NCBI GenBank assembly: GCA_010015675.1 | Contig: ML976988.1 | Coordinates: forward strand, 100,896 to 135,660 | Source: Byssothecium circinans | Lineage: Eukaryota; Ascomycota; Dothideomycetes; Pleosporales; Massarinaceae | Direction: 5' to 3' | Length of the DNA: 34,765 nucleotides | In this document: positions 1 through 11,429 of the stretch, piece after piece | How positions within the stretch are numbered: position 1 is the stretch's first letter | Layout: the number at the start of each line of letters is the position of its first letter | Translations under genes and position numbers: made by a program | Notes under the pieces: generated by a model | The model's input: only the letters and a program-made list of their open reading frames with translations | Databases searched by the model: none | Told to the model about the DNA's origin: nothing

Positions 1-480
1 AGTGAGTTGGTGTTGCCAAGGAATCGTGGGCGGTTCGGTGGTGCTTTACGTTAGGTGTAAATCCTTATAAATTAAGGTTAAGAATATATTAAAGAATTAT
101 CTCCTCTTTAGTTAAAGATAGTTTTAAATAGTTTAGAACTATTAGTAGTTAAAAAGTAATTCTATACATATATTAAGAAAGGGTCTAATAGTAAATATTA
201 AAAGCCTTAGTAGTATATTAAAGGCTTATAAATTAACTTAAATAATAAGCTTAAAGGGTAAGCTTAATTCTACCTTCTTATTAAATAAGTATTACGTTCT
301 TTAGTTAAGATATTTTATAATAAGTGTAGTATTAGTATTGCTAAGGAAAACTAGCGCGCTTAATAGGGTAGTGCGCTTAATAGGGGAATATGTTACTCTT
401 TAGTATTTACTACCTTTTTATAAGGTCCTACTAGGTTTAATAAGGCTAGGCTTATAATTATGTAGCAAAGGGGAGTGTTT
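1..480. repeat. AT-rich, RIP-like degenerate repeat
   Basis: From about position 60 to 345 the sequence is very rich in TpA and A/T runs and almost lacks CpG, unlike the rest of the window. No open frame of useful length crosses it. This composition is what repeat-induced point mutation leaves in old transposons of filamentous ascomycetes. Composition returns to normal by about 480. I cannot name the element family. The first 60 bases are less AT-rich and could be an element end, but no matching terminal inverted repeat is visible. Confidence 0.7.
354..386. repeat. 17-bp tandem repeat, two copies
   Basis: Two adjacent near-identical units begin at 354 and 371. Each reads G(C/T)GCGCTTAATAGGG and they differ at one early base. 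They sit inside the AT-rich repeat and hold the only local cluster of CpG sites. They may be a subterminal motif of the decayed element; this is inference. Confidence 0.6.
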
Positions 481-2815
481 AAAGGCGGACTCTAGCCACG
501 TGACCTAACCGTCACCTTATATAGCCTTCCTCTGTAGTTGCTGCTCGATCACTCAATCAATCACTTTCTCCCACTCATTCAGAACCTCATTCAAACAGGG
601 TCAAGGTACCTTGGTAGGCAGTCTGGGGTTGAGACATGCCGTAAATGTTAAGCATCGATCGATATATTGGAATTTTGAACTGCTGCCGTGATGAATGGGG
701 GAGAAGGGCCCCAGTCCCAAGCGCTCGGTGTTGAGCCACTCTGCAGCTGCAATGCAATGCAATGCCGGCAAGGTAATGGAGATTGATTGCACTGTTGACG
801 GACTGTGGAAGGCTTGATGTGGTACTAGTAATACTTATTGGTATGAGTCCGGAAAACGAACCTACACCCAAATGCAGTAGTCATACTCGAAGTCGATGTT
901 GATGTTGGAGTAACCGTCATCCTAAGCCTAATACATCCGTAAGCGCAACTTCATCAACCAACGCTGAGATACCCACGCAGCACGCACAGCCTACTCTCTC
1001 CCAAAGTCCGAACAAAGACACCATACCACGCCGCGCCGCACCCGAAGGTCCAAAAAACACTAGCCCATACCGCCATCTATCCATCCACGTGCCATCCATC
1101 CACAAGGCAACCCAAATCATGAAACCGCTCATCGTCATCACCAACAACCCAACCCAGCCCAGCCCACTCCCCTCTAGTCCATGAACTTTCTCGCCCTACC
1201 TGTCCGTCAACTGACTCACAAACCAACCCCCCGCTCTCCGCACATGCCGCCGCCGTAAACCGCCGTCCCCAGTATCCCCTACCGGTAAGTTCCAACAAAC
1301 GCACGTGGATAATAGCTCCACCGCCTTTCCAAGCACGCAGCACGCCCCCAAGAAACAGCCTTCAAGATCGGAAACAACAAAGTACGGAGTACAAAACATA
1401 AAAACGTAAAACGTAAAACACCCTCACAAACCATCCTCACAGATCACGATGCCATGCCATGACAAGACAAGACGCACACATCATCCACACCAGCCCACCA
1501 CCTTCATTTAATATTCAATCCATTACATACATACTGCTGGAGTCGGCATCACGATCACGATGACGATCACGACCCCAACCCGCTCGTTCGACGCACACAG
1601 TTTCGCCAATTCCACTCCATTCCAATCAATCCCACCATGCCTGGCATGCCATGAAACGAAACGACAAGCGTGCCGATAATTACGCCACCAAACCACCCAC
1701 ACACCACGCAGTGCACGGCAACCCGTCGCGACTACCTATTATAATTCATTGTTATCGAAGTCTGAAGACGAAGAAGCTAGGAGGGGAGGCCTGGCTATCA
1801 TGCTGCCTAAGGTATTGTGTGTGACTGACTACTGTTTGAACTTTTGACTTATGACTCGTTCGTTGTGAAGGGATGGGAAGGGTGGGCATGACAGTGCGCG
1901 GTGCTTAGAGGAGGGGGGTTTGAAGTGTGAGCCTTGGGCCTTGATGCTTGAGGAGGGAGCTTACCTATGGTGTAAACCTTACTGCAGAAGCGATATTTTG
2001 TGTGGTGAGCTAAGAGCTTGAGAAGGTAAAGCGATGACGGTAAGTCAATATTCAAACAGCGCAGTGTATGCAGCACATAGAAGTCAAGACAAAGCGGAGG
2101 CACAGAATGTGAGAATAGTAGAGATGATGAATGAGCTGGTATCGTCAAGTTATTGGGTATTAAGTAAGTGTAAGTAAAGCCGCACAACCTTTGAGTGCCC
2201 TTCCCTTCCCAGTCCATACCATCCGTGACTGAAAACACCATAAAGAGGCCAGGAAATCTAAGCCTGTCCCCGTTCCGTCCCGAACGCCAAGGTGCCGACC
2301 GCGCTGGAACGACAACAGTAAGATTCAGATAAAGTGAAAAAATACAGTGAACCTCCCAAGAGATATAGGTCTATACAGTGCCATGTCATGCAAGGAGAGA
2401 GGCCCCATGAAACAGCAGAGAGTTCGTGAGGGCCATAGATACAAAGAGAGTTTGTGAGAAGTCGTGCGACGGCATAGAATAATGGTGAGTAGGGACATGT
2501 TGCGGCCTTCGCATTCGTATGTCGCGTCTTGTAGAGGTGGGAGATGAAAGCAAGACTGCCGAGCTGACCCGGACTTTGGCGCGGCTGCATAGCATTTACG
2601 GCGGGCCGAAACATTCGGAGCCGAAGATCGGTCCTGTTCAATGCGGTCCTGCCTAAACTGCCCACGGGGCCCGGGGCGACAGAAGCTTTTTTATAGAGGT
2701 GCCGCAGACGCATGCGGTGGTAAACAAGTCGAGCGTGTGTTGGGGAGAAGCTAAGCCTGAGGAGTGTCAGGCGTAGCTGAAGGTTGTACACAGCCGCGTG
2801 GCAAGCACGGTTGTT
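481..2815. other. Gene-free stretch (2.3 kb)
   Basis: No frame on either strand shows a recognisable domain or a plausible splice chain. The longest frames (minus strand 1849-2241 and 2258-2791) have low-complexity, family-free translations. There is a TATATA-like element near 521-527 followed by a CT-rich tract. Direct TGCCATG/GACAAG-type small repeats occur around 1450-1480. The segment nearest 2815 should hold the 3' UTR of the phosducin-like gene. A non-coding transcript is possible but not shown. Confidence 0.5.
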
Positions 2816-3785
2816 TTAATTTAGCATGCGATGCCTGGCGATCATAGTCAGCTTACTGTGCGTTTCGTGGCGGGTGTGGGTGCGCCACCAGCGCGGGAGG
2901 GCGCTAGATGACGTTAGGGTCAAACTCACCGCCTAAAGGCTGTCTCGAGGGCTACGGCACTCAATTCTGAATCTTCAGGGAGCTCATCGAGAACGGGGAC
3001 GAGGCCGGCGAATTTCTCGCCATTCTTGTAGGCGAGCACTGCAGGCACACCCGCGTTCTCCATCTCGGCGTCCTCGTAGTGCAGCCTCACGAAACGTGTT
3101 GTGTCGTTGCGTTTCGCGACTTCGTACATGCATTGCTCGACTGCGGTGGATGCATCCGACTGCGGCTCGTTAGTGAATTATTGATGGCAGTAAGAGAAGG
3201 GTAGCGTACCATATCGTCGTAGATGAAGACCACGACCGTGACGTCTCGCGCCACCTTCTCAATGGCTTCTAGGTAGCCCTCGCCATCGACTTGGGGCATA
3301 TTACCGTACACCCGCCTGCTGGGGCTCGTTGTGCGTGATCGTATCCGCTGGCCGGCGGTCTGGAGCTCCTTCAACCGCGCCTCGCGCCATCGCCGCATGA
3401 AGCCGTCCTCGCCGTCCTCGTCGGATGAGAGCTGCTTCTCGTCATGGTAAGCGGTGACGGTGTAGCCCTCTGGCTGTGCCTTCTTGGACCAGGTGAAGCG
3501 GCGGGCCTGCTTCTTTGCCTTTTCGAAAGCGTGTGCGTCGGCAATCACGCCCTTGGGGCCGGTGTTGGCCTCGGAGCGGATCGACGGCAGGTAGTAGTTG
3601 GAACGCATGTCTTTAGGGAGGTCGAGCTCGTCGTCGGTGTCGTCCTGCTCGTGGTAGTGCTTGGGCTCGGCGTCGGCGTCGTGGTCAGAACGGTCGCTGT
3701 CGTCGTGGCGGTCCTCTGGGTGTCGAGTCTCGCGGTCCTTGTCTCTGACGAGTTCGTTGAATTCTTTCTGGGCTTCAGTAGTCAT
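2816..3785 (-). CDS. Phosducin-like protein (PhLP family)
   Basis: Three exons: 3785-3210, 3159-2930 and 2834-2816, with introns of 50 and 95 nt, give 274 residues. The N-terminal third is acidic and Asp/His-rich. A basic helix with FMRRWREARLKEL (about 126-138) is typical of phosducin-like proteins. The C-terminal half (about 170-265) reads as the thioredoxin-like phosducin domain without a redox CxxC: VTVVVFIYDDM, then MYEVAKRND, VPAVLAYKNGEKFAGLVPV. The last exon has only 19 nt and adds RHRMLN. It uses a CTGAC branch site and CAG acceptor and gives the short basic C-terminal tail typical of the family. Family members (fungal BDM-1/PhnA) assist folding of Gbeta and its assembly with Ggamma in the cytosol. 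The gene for Gbeta lies upstream on the same strand. The exact paralogue (PhLP1 versus another class) is inferred. Confidence 0.88.
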
Positions 3786-6700
3786 AGTGGAGAAGGTGAG
3801 TCAAACGGGGGGGCTGTGGTATTTGTATGTAGGCGGAGCGGCGCGGCTGCTAGGTGGTGGGTGCTGGGGAGACGGTCGCGTGTGTCTCTGGGATCCGAGT
3901 GGCAGAGGCTTGGCCGTAGTAATGGCAGGGTGTGGGTAGGGATGCGTAGTTGGCAGGGCAGCTATTTCGCGGTCGGTTTCAGGCCAACAGGCGTGTTTTG
4001 GCACATTCACGGCGCGTTTCTTGGCCCCGGCAGCGCGTGTGCGAGGTGCAGCAGTGGTGGACACTTAGGGCTGACGTCTGGCTGGCTGCCACGAGGCCGC
4101 TAGATTGGCGAGCTTCGAAACATTGGAGCCACCCATTGTCCACTTCACGCCCAGCCCTCCGCCCACTGAAACCCATCCTGTATCGCAACTCTCCCCCGAC
4201 ATCATCGACTCCTGCGAACTGGCCAGCGACTGCCAGTCCCTTTTCATGCGCAACGGACCCGTGGCCGTCCACGTCACCGCCCGTCTTTTGCCTTCGAAGT
4301 TCGGGGACAGCAACTTCATGCGCCTGAGCTTCAATCTCCCGCTTCGGACCTCCACCTGTCCTGTTTGAGAAAGGGGCCCCCTGACCCCAGATTCGCGCCT
4401 TTTCGACTCGGCTTCGAAGGCTTTTCTAGAAGCCGGCAAATCTCCTAGAATACAGTACCCTGCAGGCCAATCGCCCTCGGGTGGTGCTAACGTCTCACTT
4501 CTTCATCCACCCATTCACATGCACCCCCTTCTTTGCTCACTCTACGCGTCCATAAGAATAGTGGCAACCGACTACGGGGATGCTATTTGCCACGTGCATG
4601 TATGTTGGCGCCGGTCGCACAATACTCCACAGTTGTCGTACTACTACGGTACTACCTCTGCGTAGTAGACGCTCAAGCATTCAATAAAATGAAAAGATGA
4701 CCGAGTTCGTGTGACCAAGTATAGAAACCTGCTACCGACTGATTCAGTATCAATAAGCGGCCACCAATATCTTATCGATGCCAATAGCGCATCAACATAC
4801 ATACCACTGAGGCTACCTTCAGGTACGAAATTCCGAATTCGACACCGCTCACACGGTTACGATCCTATTACGATCCTTTCTAGACGGGAAACACGAGCCT
4901 TGCACAGACTCCGGTGCCATGGACTGTGTACGTACCGGTACCTGCTCGCCCTACCCTTTAGGGTAGGCGACAGTTACAAAAAGATGGCCTGATCGTCCTA
5001 GTGACATGTTGATGTGCGAAACGGATCCACATGGACAACCTGACAACGACGATTCTTGTTACTTGTACCCCCGCTGATCATATGAGCGGTGAGTTTCCAA
5101 CTTTTCGGTACATGCAGGTACTGCTGTCCCACGCGCCTACATACTTAGGCAGGGTCATCATATAATCCGTGGCGTGAACGACTGAGATGGCAATCACCCA
5201 ACTTTCCCAACCCCAACATCCCGCAAAAATTACAGCTCACCCCATACTCGATTGTGAGACCAACGTTTGCGCAGCATACCCTCTCGCGCCTTTACGCACA
5301 AGGGACCTCGCTGCCGGATCTCGTTAAAAACACCAACACGACTCCACCAACAACGCCCCTATCTACCCGCCCGCGCCGCATTATCCACGTGGACGGAATA
5401 CGATGAACTGCTCATCTCTCCTGTCAATGGCTATTATCCCTCAAGACTCCCACCGTCCCAGTCATGTCATCTCCCCACATACCCTCCCCATACCCTTAAA
5501 ACCCCTAATACAACACATACCAACAAGCCAACCCCTTTCTTTTATTATTTTCGCTCTGCCTCTCACATACATACAAACACACCACCATGTACACGCCGAG
5601 GCATCCTCGCACCCCCGAAAATACCCGCTATGCCTAGGTAATGAACCATCCATGCCATGAACACCACTCAACTCCAGCCTAGCCTTGCCTTGACTTGCCT
5701 TGCCCACACCCGCAGCCGGACTCCGCGCCCTTCCAGCCAGTCCAGTCCCTTAGATTTTAAGCGCTGCCAAACTTAACCCATCCCGCATGCAATCCATACT
5801 GTATGTAGCGACTGCACGCCGCGCTCCATGCATGAACGACATGCCGACGGAGATCCTCAAACCCCCCCTCCCACCCCGCTTAGGCATAGTGGCGCTGCGT
5901 CAAATATCCGACACCAGTAATAATGCCATCGCAAAAGGAAAACGAAAAAAAGAACCAAAAAAAGGAGGGGAAAAAAGGAAGAAAAACTGACCCCGCCATG
6001 AGATTGTCCACTATGCAAATGTTATGTTCAGCCTTCGCCTCCTGGAATCTAGACCCTAGAAGGACAACGTACAATATAAGTCTTTTACGCCACGATACCA
6101 TTACTGTAGGCTTTGTTTGGAGAAAAGGTGTCCGCCCCCCATGTTGTTGTTTTTGTAATTTTTTTTAGCGGAGAGAAAGACCAAGGGTACCAAGCGTTGT
6201 GTTCATGGTGCTACCTTACTTATCGCATGCCTACGGTATGGCGTTCCGCGCACCGCTTCGCCCTTGTACTTAAGTTAAGGGAGGTGGTACCTCAACCTAT
6301 TTTCTGGATTACACCAACGGCAACACTAGTCACAGCACGGCATAGTACACAGCATAACCACCGGAAAAGAACAGCATGTTTGACTGTAGAATATTAAAAA
6401 GGGCGCGGGGGCACTGCGGCACCTCCATCCATGCTGGGGAAAGGGGAACCAGAAAAGGGTCTATCTACCGTACGCACGTGCGTGTGTGCGTGTGTGATAT
6501 GTCATTGACGACACGACGCTTTTGAAGGGGGTAGAAAGAGTTAGAACTTACACGTAATTCCGTTAGAATCAAATAATGTCCAATCTCCAGGGCAGAAAGA
6601 GCCAGAGCTCCAGTCTCCACATCCATGCCGCAAACCTGGCACCAGCACCACACATGTCCACCAGTCACCTGTCATCTCCACACAAAAAGCAAAACACCAA

Positions 6701-7630
6701 CTTACACATCACGGTTGTAAAACACGCAAAAGATAAAGAGGAAGAAGGTAATCCGTTACTACTATCTCACTCCCAGCCCATTCCCACCTGCCCCTCAATC
6801 TCCACTCCTCCATCGCCTAGATCGCAAATCATACAGAAAGGGGAAAACACCACACACACGTACACCTGCACCCAAAGCTCCATTCGTTCATCGCTTCCCA
6901 CCATCACCATCCCCCCAACAAATCTCCCATGCCCACAACCTCTGCACCAAGACCCCCGACATGACCAATAAATTCGAAAACATACAGTCCGATTCCTGTT
7001 CAGCCAGGCCTGTCCGCCTTGCCCTGCACCTTCTCATCTCCATTTAACAAAGAGAAAGAAAAGCCAAGTGCTTTTTCCGCTTGGGCCCGAATGTGTAGCA
7101 AGAGGCTGAACGATTGAGTTGAGGACATGAGCTTCGCTTGCCTGCACGGCCGTTACAATGACATGATTTGGGGATGCGGCCGGAGGACGGCAGAGAGGGG
7201 GGGGGGGGGGGGTGTAATTGCAGACGCTACACTCATGTACGCAGAAAAAGCCGGCCCACAATTCGACACAAAAGGTGCGCGAGAAAAGAAAAGCCCGCTT
7301 TGTCGAGAGAGTAAAGGGAAACAAGGAGGAGAAAAAGAAAAAGCTAAAAGAAAAAAGTGGTATGAGGAGAATTGGCAATGAAAAATCCCAGCGCCTCGCG
7401 ACACGATGGCCGTCTCGTTTTCCAAGAAGATAGTAGTATTATGCTGGTACGAGGGTGCAACAGGGGAGATGTGTAGGCCGAGGAACGTTCGAGCTTGAGA
7501 GGGTATGGTATGGTGTAAGAAAGCAAACAGGGATTTTGTCGGGCCGGGCCAGATTAAAGGTAATGTGCGCTCGCCGTCGTTCAAGGGTACATCATCTCGT
7601 CTTGTCGCATGTTATCAAAGACAGCGTCAA
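3786..7630. other. Gene-poor interval between PhLP and Gbeta (3.8 kb)
   Basis: This holds the PhLP promoter on its left and the Gbeta 3' region on its right. Nothing in it reads as a known protein. A frame at about 4105-4368 (+) has no ATG start and no family resemblance, and the opposite strand is open there too (4439-4065). 5200-5720 and 6570-6970 are C-rich on the plus strand without codon structure. 5925-5990 is purine/A-rich, 6478-6497 is a GT run, and 7197-7212 is a run of sixteen G. Such long gaps are unusual beside the packed right half of the window and could hold a long leader or non-coding RNA. Confidence 0.5.
7197..7212 (+). repeat. G16 homopolymer
   Basis: An uninterrupted run of sixteen G residues lies about 420 bp beyond the Gbeta stop codon. 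On the strand that the Gbeta gene uses it is C16. Runs this long are prone to length error in sequencing, so the exact count is doubtful. Confidence 0.85.
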
Positions 7631-8900
7631 TTATGCCCAGATGCGTAGCTGTGCCAATTAGTTATGTGCTATGTTATGGCCGAACTCCAAACGTACCATT
7701 GAGTCCCAAGAACCTGTGCAGAGACTTAGTGCGTCATTGCTTACACCGAGACAGCTAACACGGTTATCGTGTCCTTGCAATGTGCCTACTCGCTCGCCTC
7801 GGAGAACGTCCCAAACCTAGTGTTGTCAGTCTTCTGCGGTGTGTATTAAGTCGAGGTAAACCCACCTTGCACTCAAAATCATCGTAACCTGCAAACAACA
7901 GACGACCAGAGACGGAGAAAGCAACCGATGTGATACCACAAACGGGCTCGGGGATCTATCCATGAACATTAGTAAGATGAATAGAAAACACAAGGACAGA
8001 GGGTGAGCGCACAGTGTAAGCTTGTAGCTCGCGGTCGGCACGGATATCGAACAGACGGCAGGATGCATCGTCAGAGCCGGTACCGAATGCGTTGCCGTTG
8101 GGGAAGAATTGAATGGCATTGATGTCGGAGTCGTGCGCAGCAAAAGTCTGGACACACTTCTGCTGACGGATATCCCAGAGCTTCGCGAACGCGTCACAGG
8201 CACCAGAGACGAATTGGTTGTGGTCGAGCGGATTTATGCTCAAGCTCATCACGTCACCCAAGTGGTCGGCGAACTCGTGCACCTTAGAGCCAGTCTCAAG
8301 ATCCCAGAGCACACAAGTCATGTCGCCGGACGAGGTGAGAATGCGCTTGTCGCTGATGAAGCGGCAGCAACTCAAGTAGCCAGAGTGACCGGACAGTTCT
8401 CTCGCGACACGGGTGGGACCTTCTCGGGCCGACAAGTTGTAGATGGAGCAGATGTTGTCCAAACCACCGCATGCCACGTAGTTTCCCGAGGGCGAGTACG
8501 CGCAGGTCATGACCCATGACGATCGCAGAGGGATGGCGTGGACCTTGTTTGTTGTGTATGCGTCCCAGATGATGAGCTTGCCGTCTTGCGACGCGGAGAC
8601 CAGGTGTCGTCGGTCGGTCGACCAGTGCATGGCGTAGATCTTGGCGAGATGGCCCTTGAGGGTGCGCTTCGTCTTCATCGTCAGACGCGGGAGGGCTTCG
8701 ACCCGCTGCCTTGCGACATCGCGGACTGCAATGGGCTGTTAGTAACGCTGCGGTGCAGTGGAGACGAGCGATTGAGTAGACGTACGGGTTGTGTCAGCAA
8801 GCTCGTCCTTCTTCCGTTTTATCCTGTCCTTGAGCGCCTCGGCATCGCGTCGGGCGATCTGAATCTTCTGCTGAATGGATTCGGCACTCATCTCGGCCAT
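7631..8900 (-). CDS. Heterotrimeric G-protein beta subunit
   Basis: Five exons, 8900-8786, 8725-8013, 7955-7866, 7816-7697 and 7648-7631, with introns of 60, 57, 49 and 48 nt, encode 351 residues, the usual length for this protein. The N-terminus (about 1-40) is a charged coiled coil of the kind that pairs with Ggamma. The rest is seven WD40 repeats, with diagnostic stretches [62 protein letters not shown] and the ending [14 protein letters not shown]. The final exon is only 18 nt and supplies LRIWA and the stop. The protein acts at the plasma membrane in a Galpha-beta-gamma complex that controls growth, conidiation, mating and virulence in fungi (family knowledge; orthologues SfaD, GNB-1). 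The upstream 505 bases contain no ATG on the coding strand. Confidence 0.97.
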
Positions 8901-9613
8901 GCTCTACTGTCGCTAGAAGGGAGGAGGCGATGCTGTTGGGGAGGGCAATGGGGGGAGCGATCCAGGGGCGGGCGTCGGAGAGCGCAACAGCGGGCGGCGG
9001 CACACGCAGCGGATTCGCAGACAGGACGAGGCACGGCAGCAACGACTCTTTGCGCGCGCTGTAGTAAATGCTCCTGCTCTTGGTCTCGCGGGTAGCGGTC
9101 GACGGGCGGGCGTGGGCGTGGGCGTGGTGAGCAGTGGGTAGTGAGGGCGGAGGGTTGGCCGTTGTGCTGCAAAGAGATGAGGTACGGGGCCTGGCTGGGG
9201 AGAGCTCTTGGCCTGGGCAGCCGAGATGACCGACGGGAGGCTCGCGCGCTGTTCGCAGTTCGCAGTTCCTACCGCAACAACAATCCAGATCTCCGCAGCG
9301 CAGACGGACAGAAGAAAGGGCACGAATGGTTTCTAGAAGATGGCTTAAGATGTTTGAAGACCCAAAAAAGTGCTGTGAGATGTCAGAAGCAGCGCCCTGG
9401 CCTGTCCATCGCACCTTCTTCATCAGTTGTCATCCCCTATGCTCCTTCTTTGGAGAGCACGTCACTAGTCCGTTTAGTCACTAGCGCAAACAAAGCGGGG
9501 CTCCATTGGCTGATTCGTCCGTTCCGCCGTCGCACAGCTGCCAGCGCTGCATGTCATCCATCAGCGCCGTTTGCCGATTGCTAACCCTCTGCTCTTCACT
9601 GTTGCTGACCACC
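8901..9613. promoter_or_regulatory. Divergent promoter, Gbeta (-) and adenosine deaminase-like (+)
   Basis: The 713-bp interval lies between two divergent start codons. On the minus strand there is no ATG from 8901 to about 9406, while the plus strand has several, so most of it is probably the Gbeta 5' leader. It is G-rich on the plus strand at 8910-9240. No clear TATA box is visible. Confidence 0.6.
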
Positions 9614-10163
9614 ATGCCTGCATCGTCTTCTGCGCCCGTTGATCTGGAATACACGCGCAGACTGCCCAAAATCGAGGTACCTGGCCAGCCTCCCCTAGAC
9701 CTGACGCCAAGAGCGCATGGACTTTCGATACTTCCGTGAACGGCTGGCTAATCTGAAGCCCAACCCACCAGCTTCACGCACACCTGACGGGGAGTATCAG
9801 TCGGGAATGTCTGCATGAGATTTGGAAGACGAAGAGGGCACAAGAGCCGGAGTTGGATCTCGACGATCCCCTCACCGCAATCTCTCTCGACAACGACATC
9901 AACACGTATGGCTCACTTTTTAGATCAATGACACTGTCTCTCCCTTTTTATATATGTTGCCTGATGAAAGAGGGTTCATTCAAGCCTTTCGCTGCGGACT
10001 CGCCCAATCTGTTCATGGATGAACCTGCCTCCTCAACACCGCGCTGAACTTTCCTTCTGGAATCATGAAGCAGCACTGTGACCGGGCACTACCCGTCTTC
10101 CCCGCTATCAAAATACTCTTCTCCCTCTTGCGAAAAAATTAATTCCAAATATACAAACCATCT

Positions 10164-10208
<45 letters not shown>

Positions 10209-11243
10209 CACTGACACCACACCAGCTTCTTCCCCCTCTTCTCAACCTACATCTACAAGCTCTGCAACACCCTCCCCAGCATCGAGTAAGCCCCAAACCC
10301 ACTAAATCCCAAACTCACATCAACATATACATAAACCAACACGTGCCCAAGATACTCCACAAAAGCCGTCCTCAACGACTTCCAATCCGACGGTGTAACC
10401 TACCTCGAACTCCGCACCACCCCGCGCGCCATCCCCGAGAACAACATCACAAAAGATGCCTACATCACCACCATCCTCACCCTCCTTCACGCCCACAACA
10501 CCAACCCCGCAAACTCCATGAAAGCCCACCTAATCCTCTCCATCGACCGCCGCCACACCCCCACCCAAGCCAGCGAAACCGTCTCTCTCGCCCTCAAACA
10601 CCGCCGCAACGGCGTCGTCGGCCTCGATCTCTGCGGCGACCCGTCGAAAGGCGACGTCCGCGCCTTCACCCCCGCGTTCCAGCGGGCGAGGGAGGAGGGC
10701 TTGCCGATTACGTTGCATTTCGCCGAGATCGAGGAGAGCGCGAGTCAAGCCGAGCTGGAGACGTTGTTGAGTTGGCGCCCCGGGAGGATCGGCCATGTTA
10801 TCCATGTTTCGCCCGCGTTCAGGGAGAGGATTGTGGCCGAGGGCGTGGGCGTCGAGTTGTGTTTGAGTTGTAATGTTAAGGCGAAGATGGTGGCGGGGAT
10901 GTATGCGGATCACCATTTTGGGTGGTGGAGGCAAACGGGGGTGCCGCTTGCTATCTGTGTGAGTTGACGGTGTTCTCCTTTTTGTGGGAAAGGGGAGTGT
11001 GTGGAAGAGTTGGGCTAATGTGTGTGCGGTTAGACTGATGATGTTGGCGTATTTTGCAGTCTCTTGTCGGAAGAGTATCTTCTTGCTGCTACGCATTTCC
11101 ACTTGACGAGGCGGGAAACGAGGGAGTTGGCGGAGCGGCCGATACCGTGTATTTTCGGCGGGGAGGAGGAGAAGGCGCGGTTGAGAAGGATGTTTCACAA
11201 GTTTGATGAGGAAGAGAAGGAATTCAAAGAAGACGATGTGTAG
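9614..11243 (+). CDS. Adenosine deaminase-like protein (ADAL, N6-methyl-AMP deaminase type)
   Basis: Five exons, 9614-9676, 9772-9905, 10226-10285, 10352-10958 and 11034-11243, give 357 residues. The metal-dependent deaminase motifs are in order: LHAHLTGS (His23, His25), FFPLFSTYIYKL, LELRTTPRA, GLDLCGDP, the HFAE substrate/metal site (His208, Glu211), GRIGHVIH (about 231-237) and the ICTDDVGVF metal-binding Asp pair (about 287-294). The ICT|DD join falls exactly on the fourth intron, which fixes that splice. Members of the ADAL branch deaminate N6-methyl-AMP to IMP in the cytosol; older fungal annotations call them adenosine deaminase. The start was chosen as the first ATG in frame with the LPKIE-LHAHLTG block. 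Intron 2 is unusually long (320 nt) and carries a CAA microsatellite. Confidence 0.93.
10165..10206 (+). repeat. (CAA)14 microsatellite inside an intron
   Basis: Fourteen perfect CAA units lie in the second intron of the adenosine deaminase-like gene, ending 19 nt before the acceptor AG at 10224-10225. Length variation here would move the branch-site region relative to the acceptor. Confidence 0.9.
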
Positions 11244-11429
11244 AAAGGTTAAAGGATTGAAGCTTTCTATTCTATGCACAACCAGCTGCACTTAAAAAAT
11301 CTCGCAACGCTTTCCGCGATTCAGACTTGATAAAGTGTTACAAGGCCTTTGTCTAATTACTGTAGTTATCTAATGGTATCGTCTACAAAGTGAACCAACC
11401 AAGAAATAAAAGCAAAGAAAGACTTCCCA

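Noticed and set aside
2258..2791. 177-codon minus-strand frame downstream of the phosducin-like gene
   Set aside because: No domain, no codon-bias signal that I can see, and it lies where the 3' UTR is expected.
3444..4103. Long plus-strand frame (219 codons) overlapping the phosducin-like gene
   Set aside because: It is antisense to a well-supported, spliced, conserved gene; its Val/Gly/Leu-rich translation is a shadow of GC-rich codons.
4105..4368. 88-codon plus-strand frame upstream of the phosducin-like gene
   Set aside because: It has no ATG at its beginning and the opposite strand is equally open; could be chance in a GC-rich promoter.
10530..11291. 253-codon minus-strand frame
   Set aside because: Antisense to the conserved exons 4 and 5 of the deaminase-like gene; Arg/Pro-rich shadow translation.
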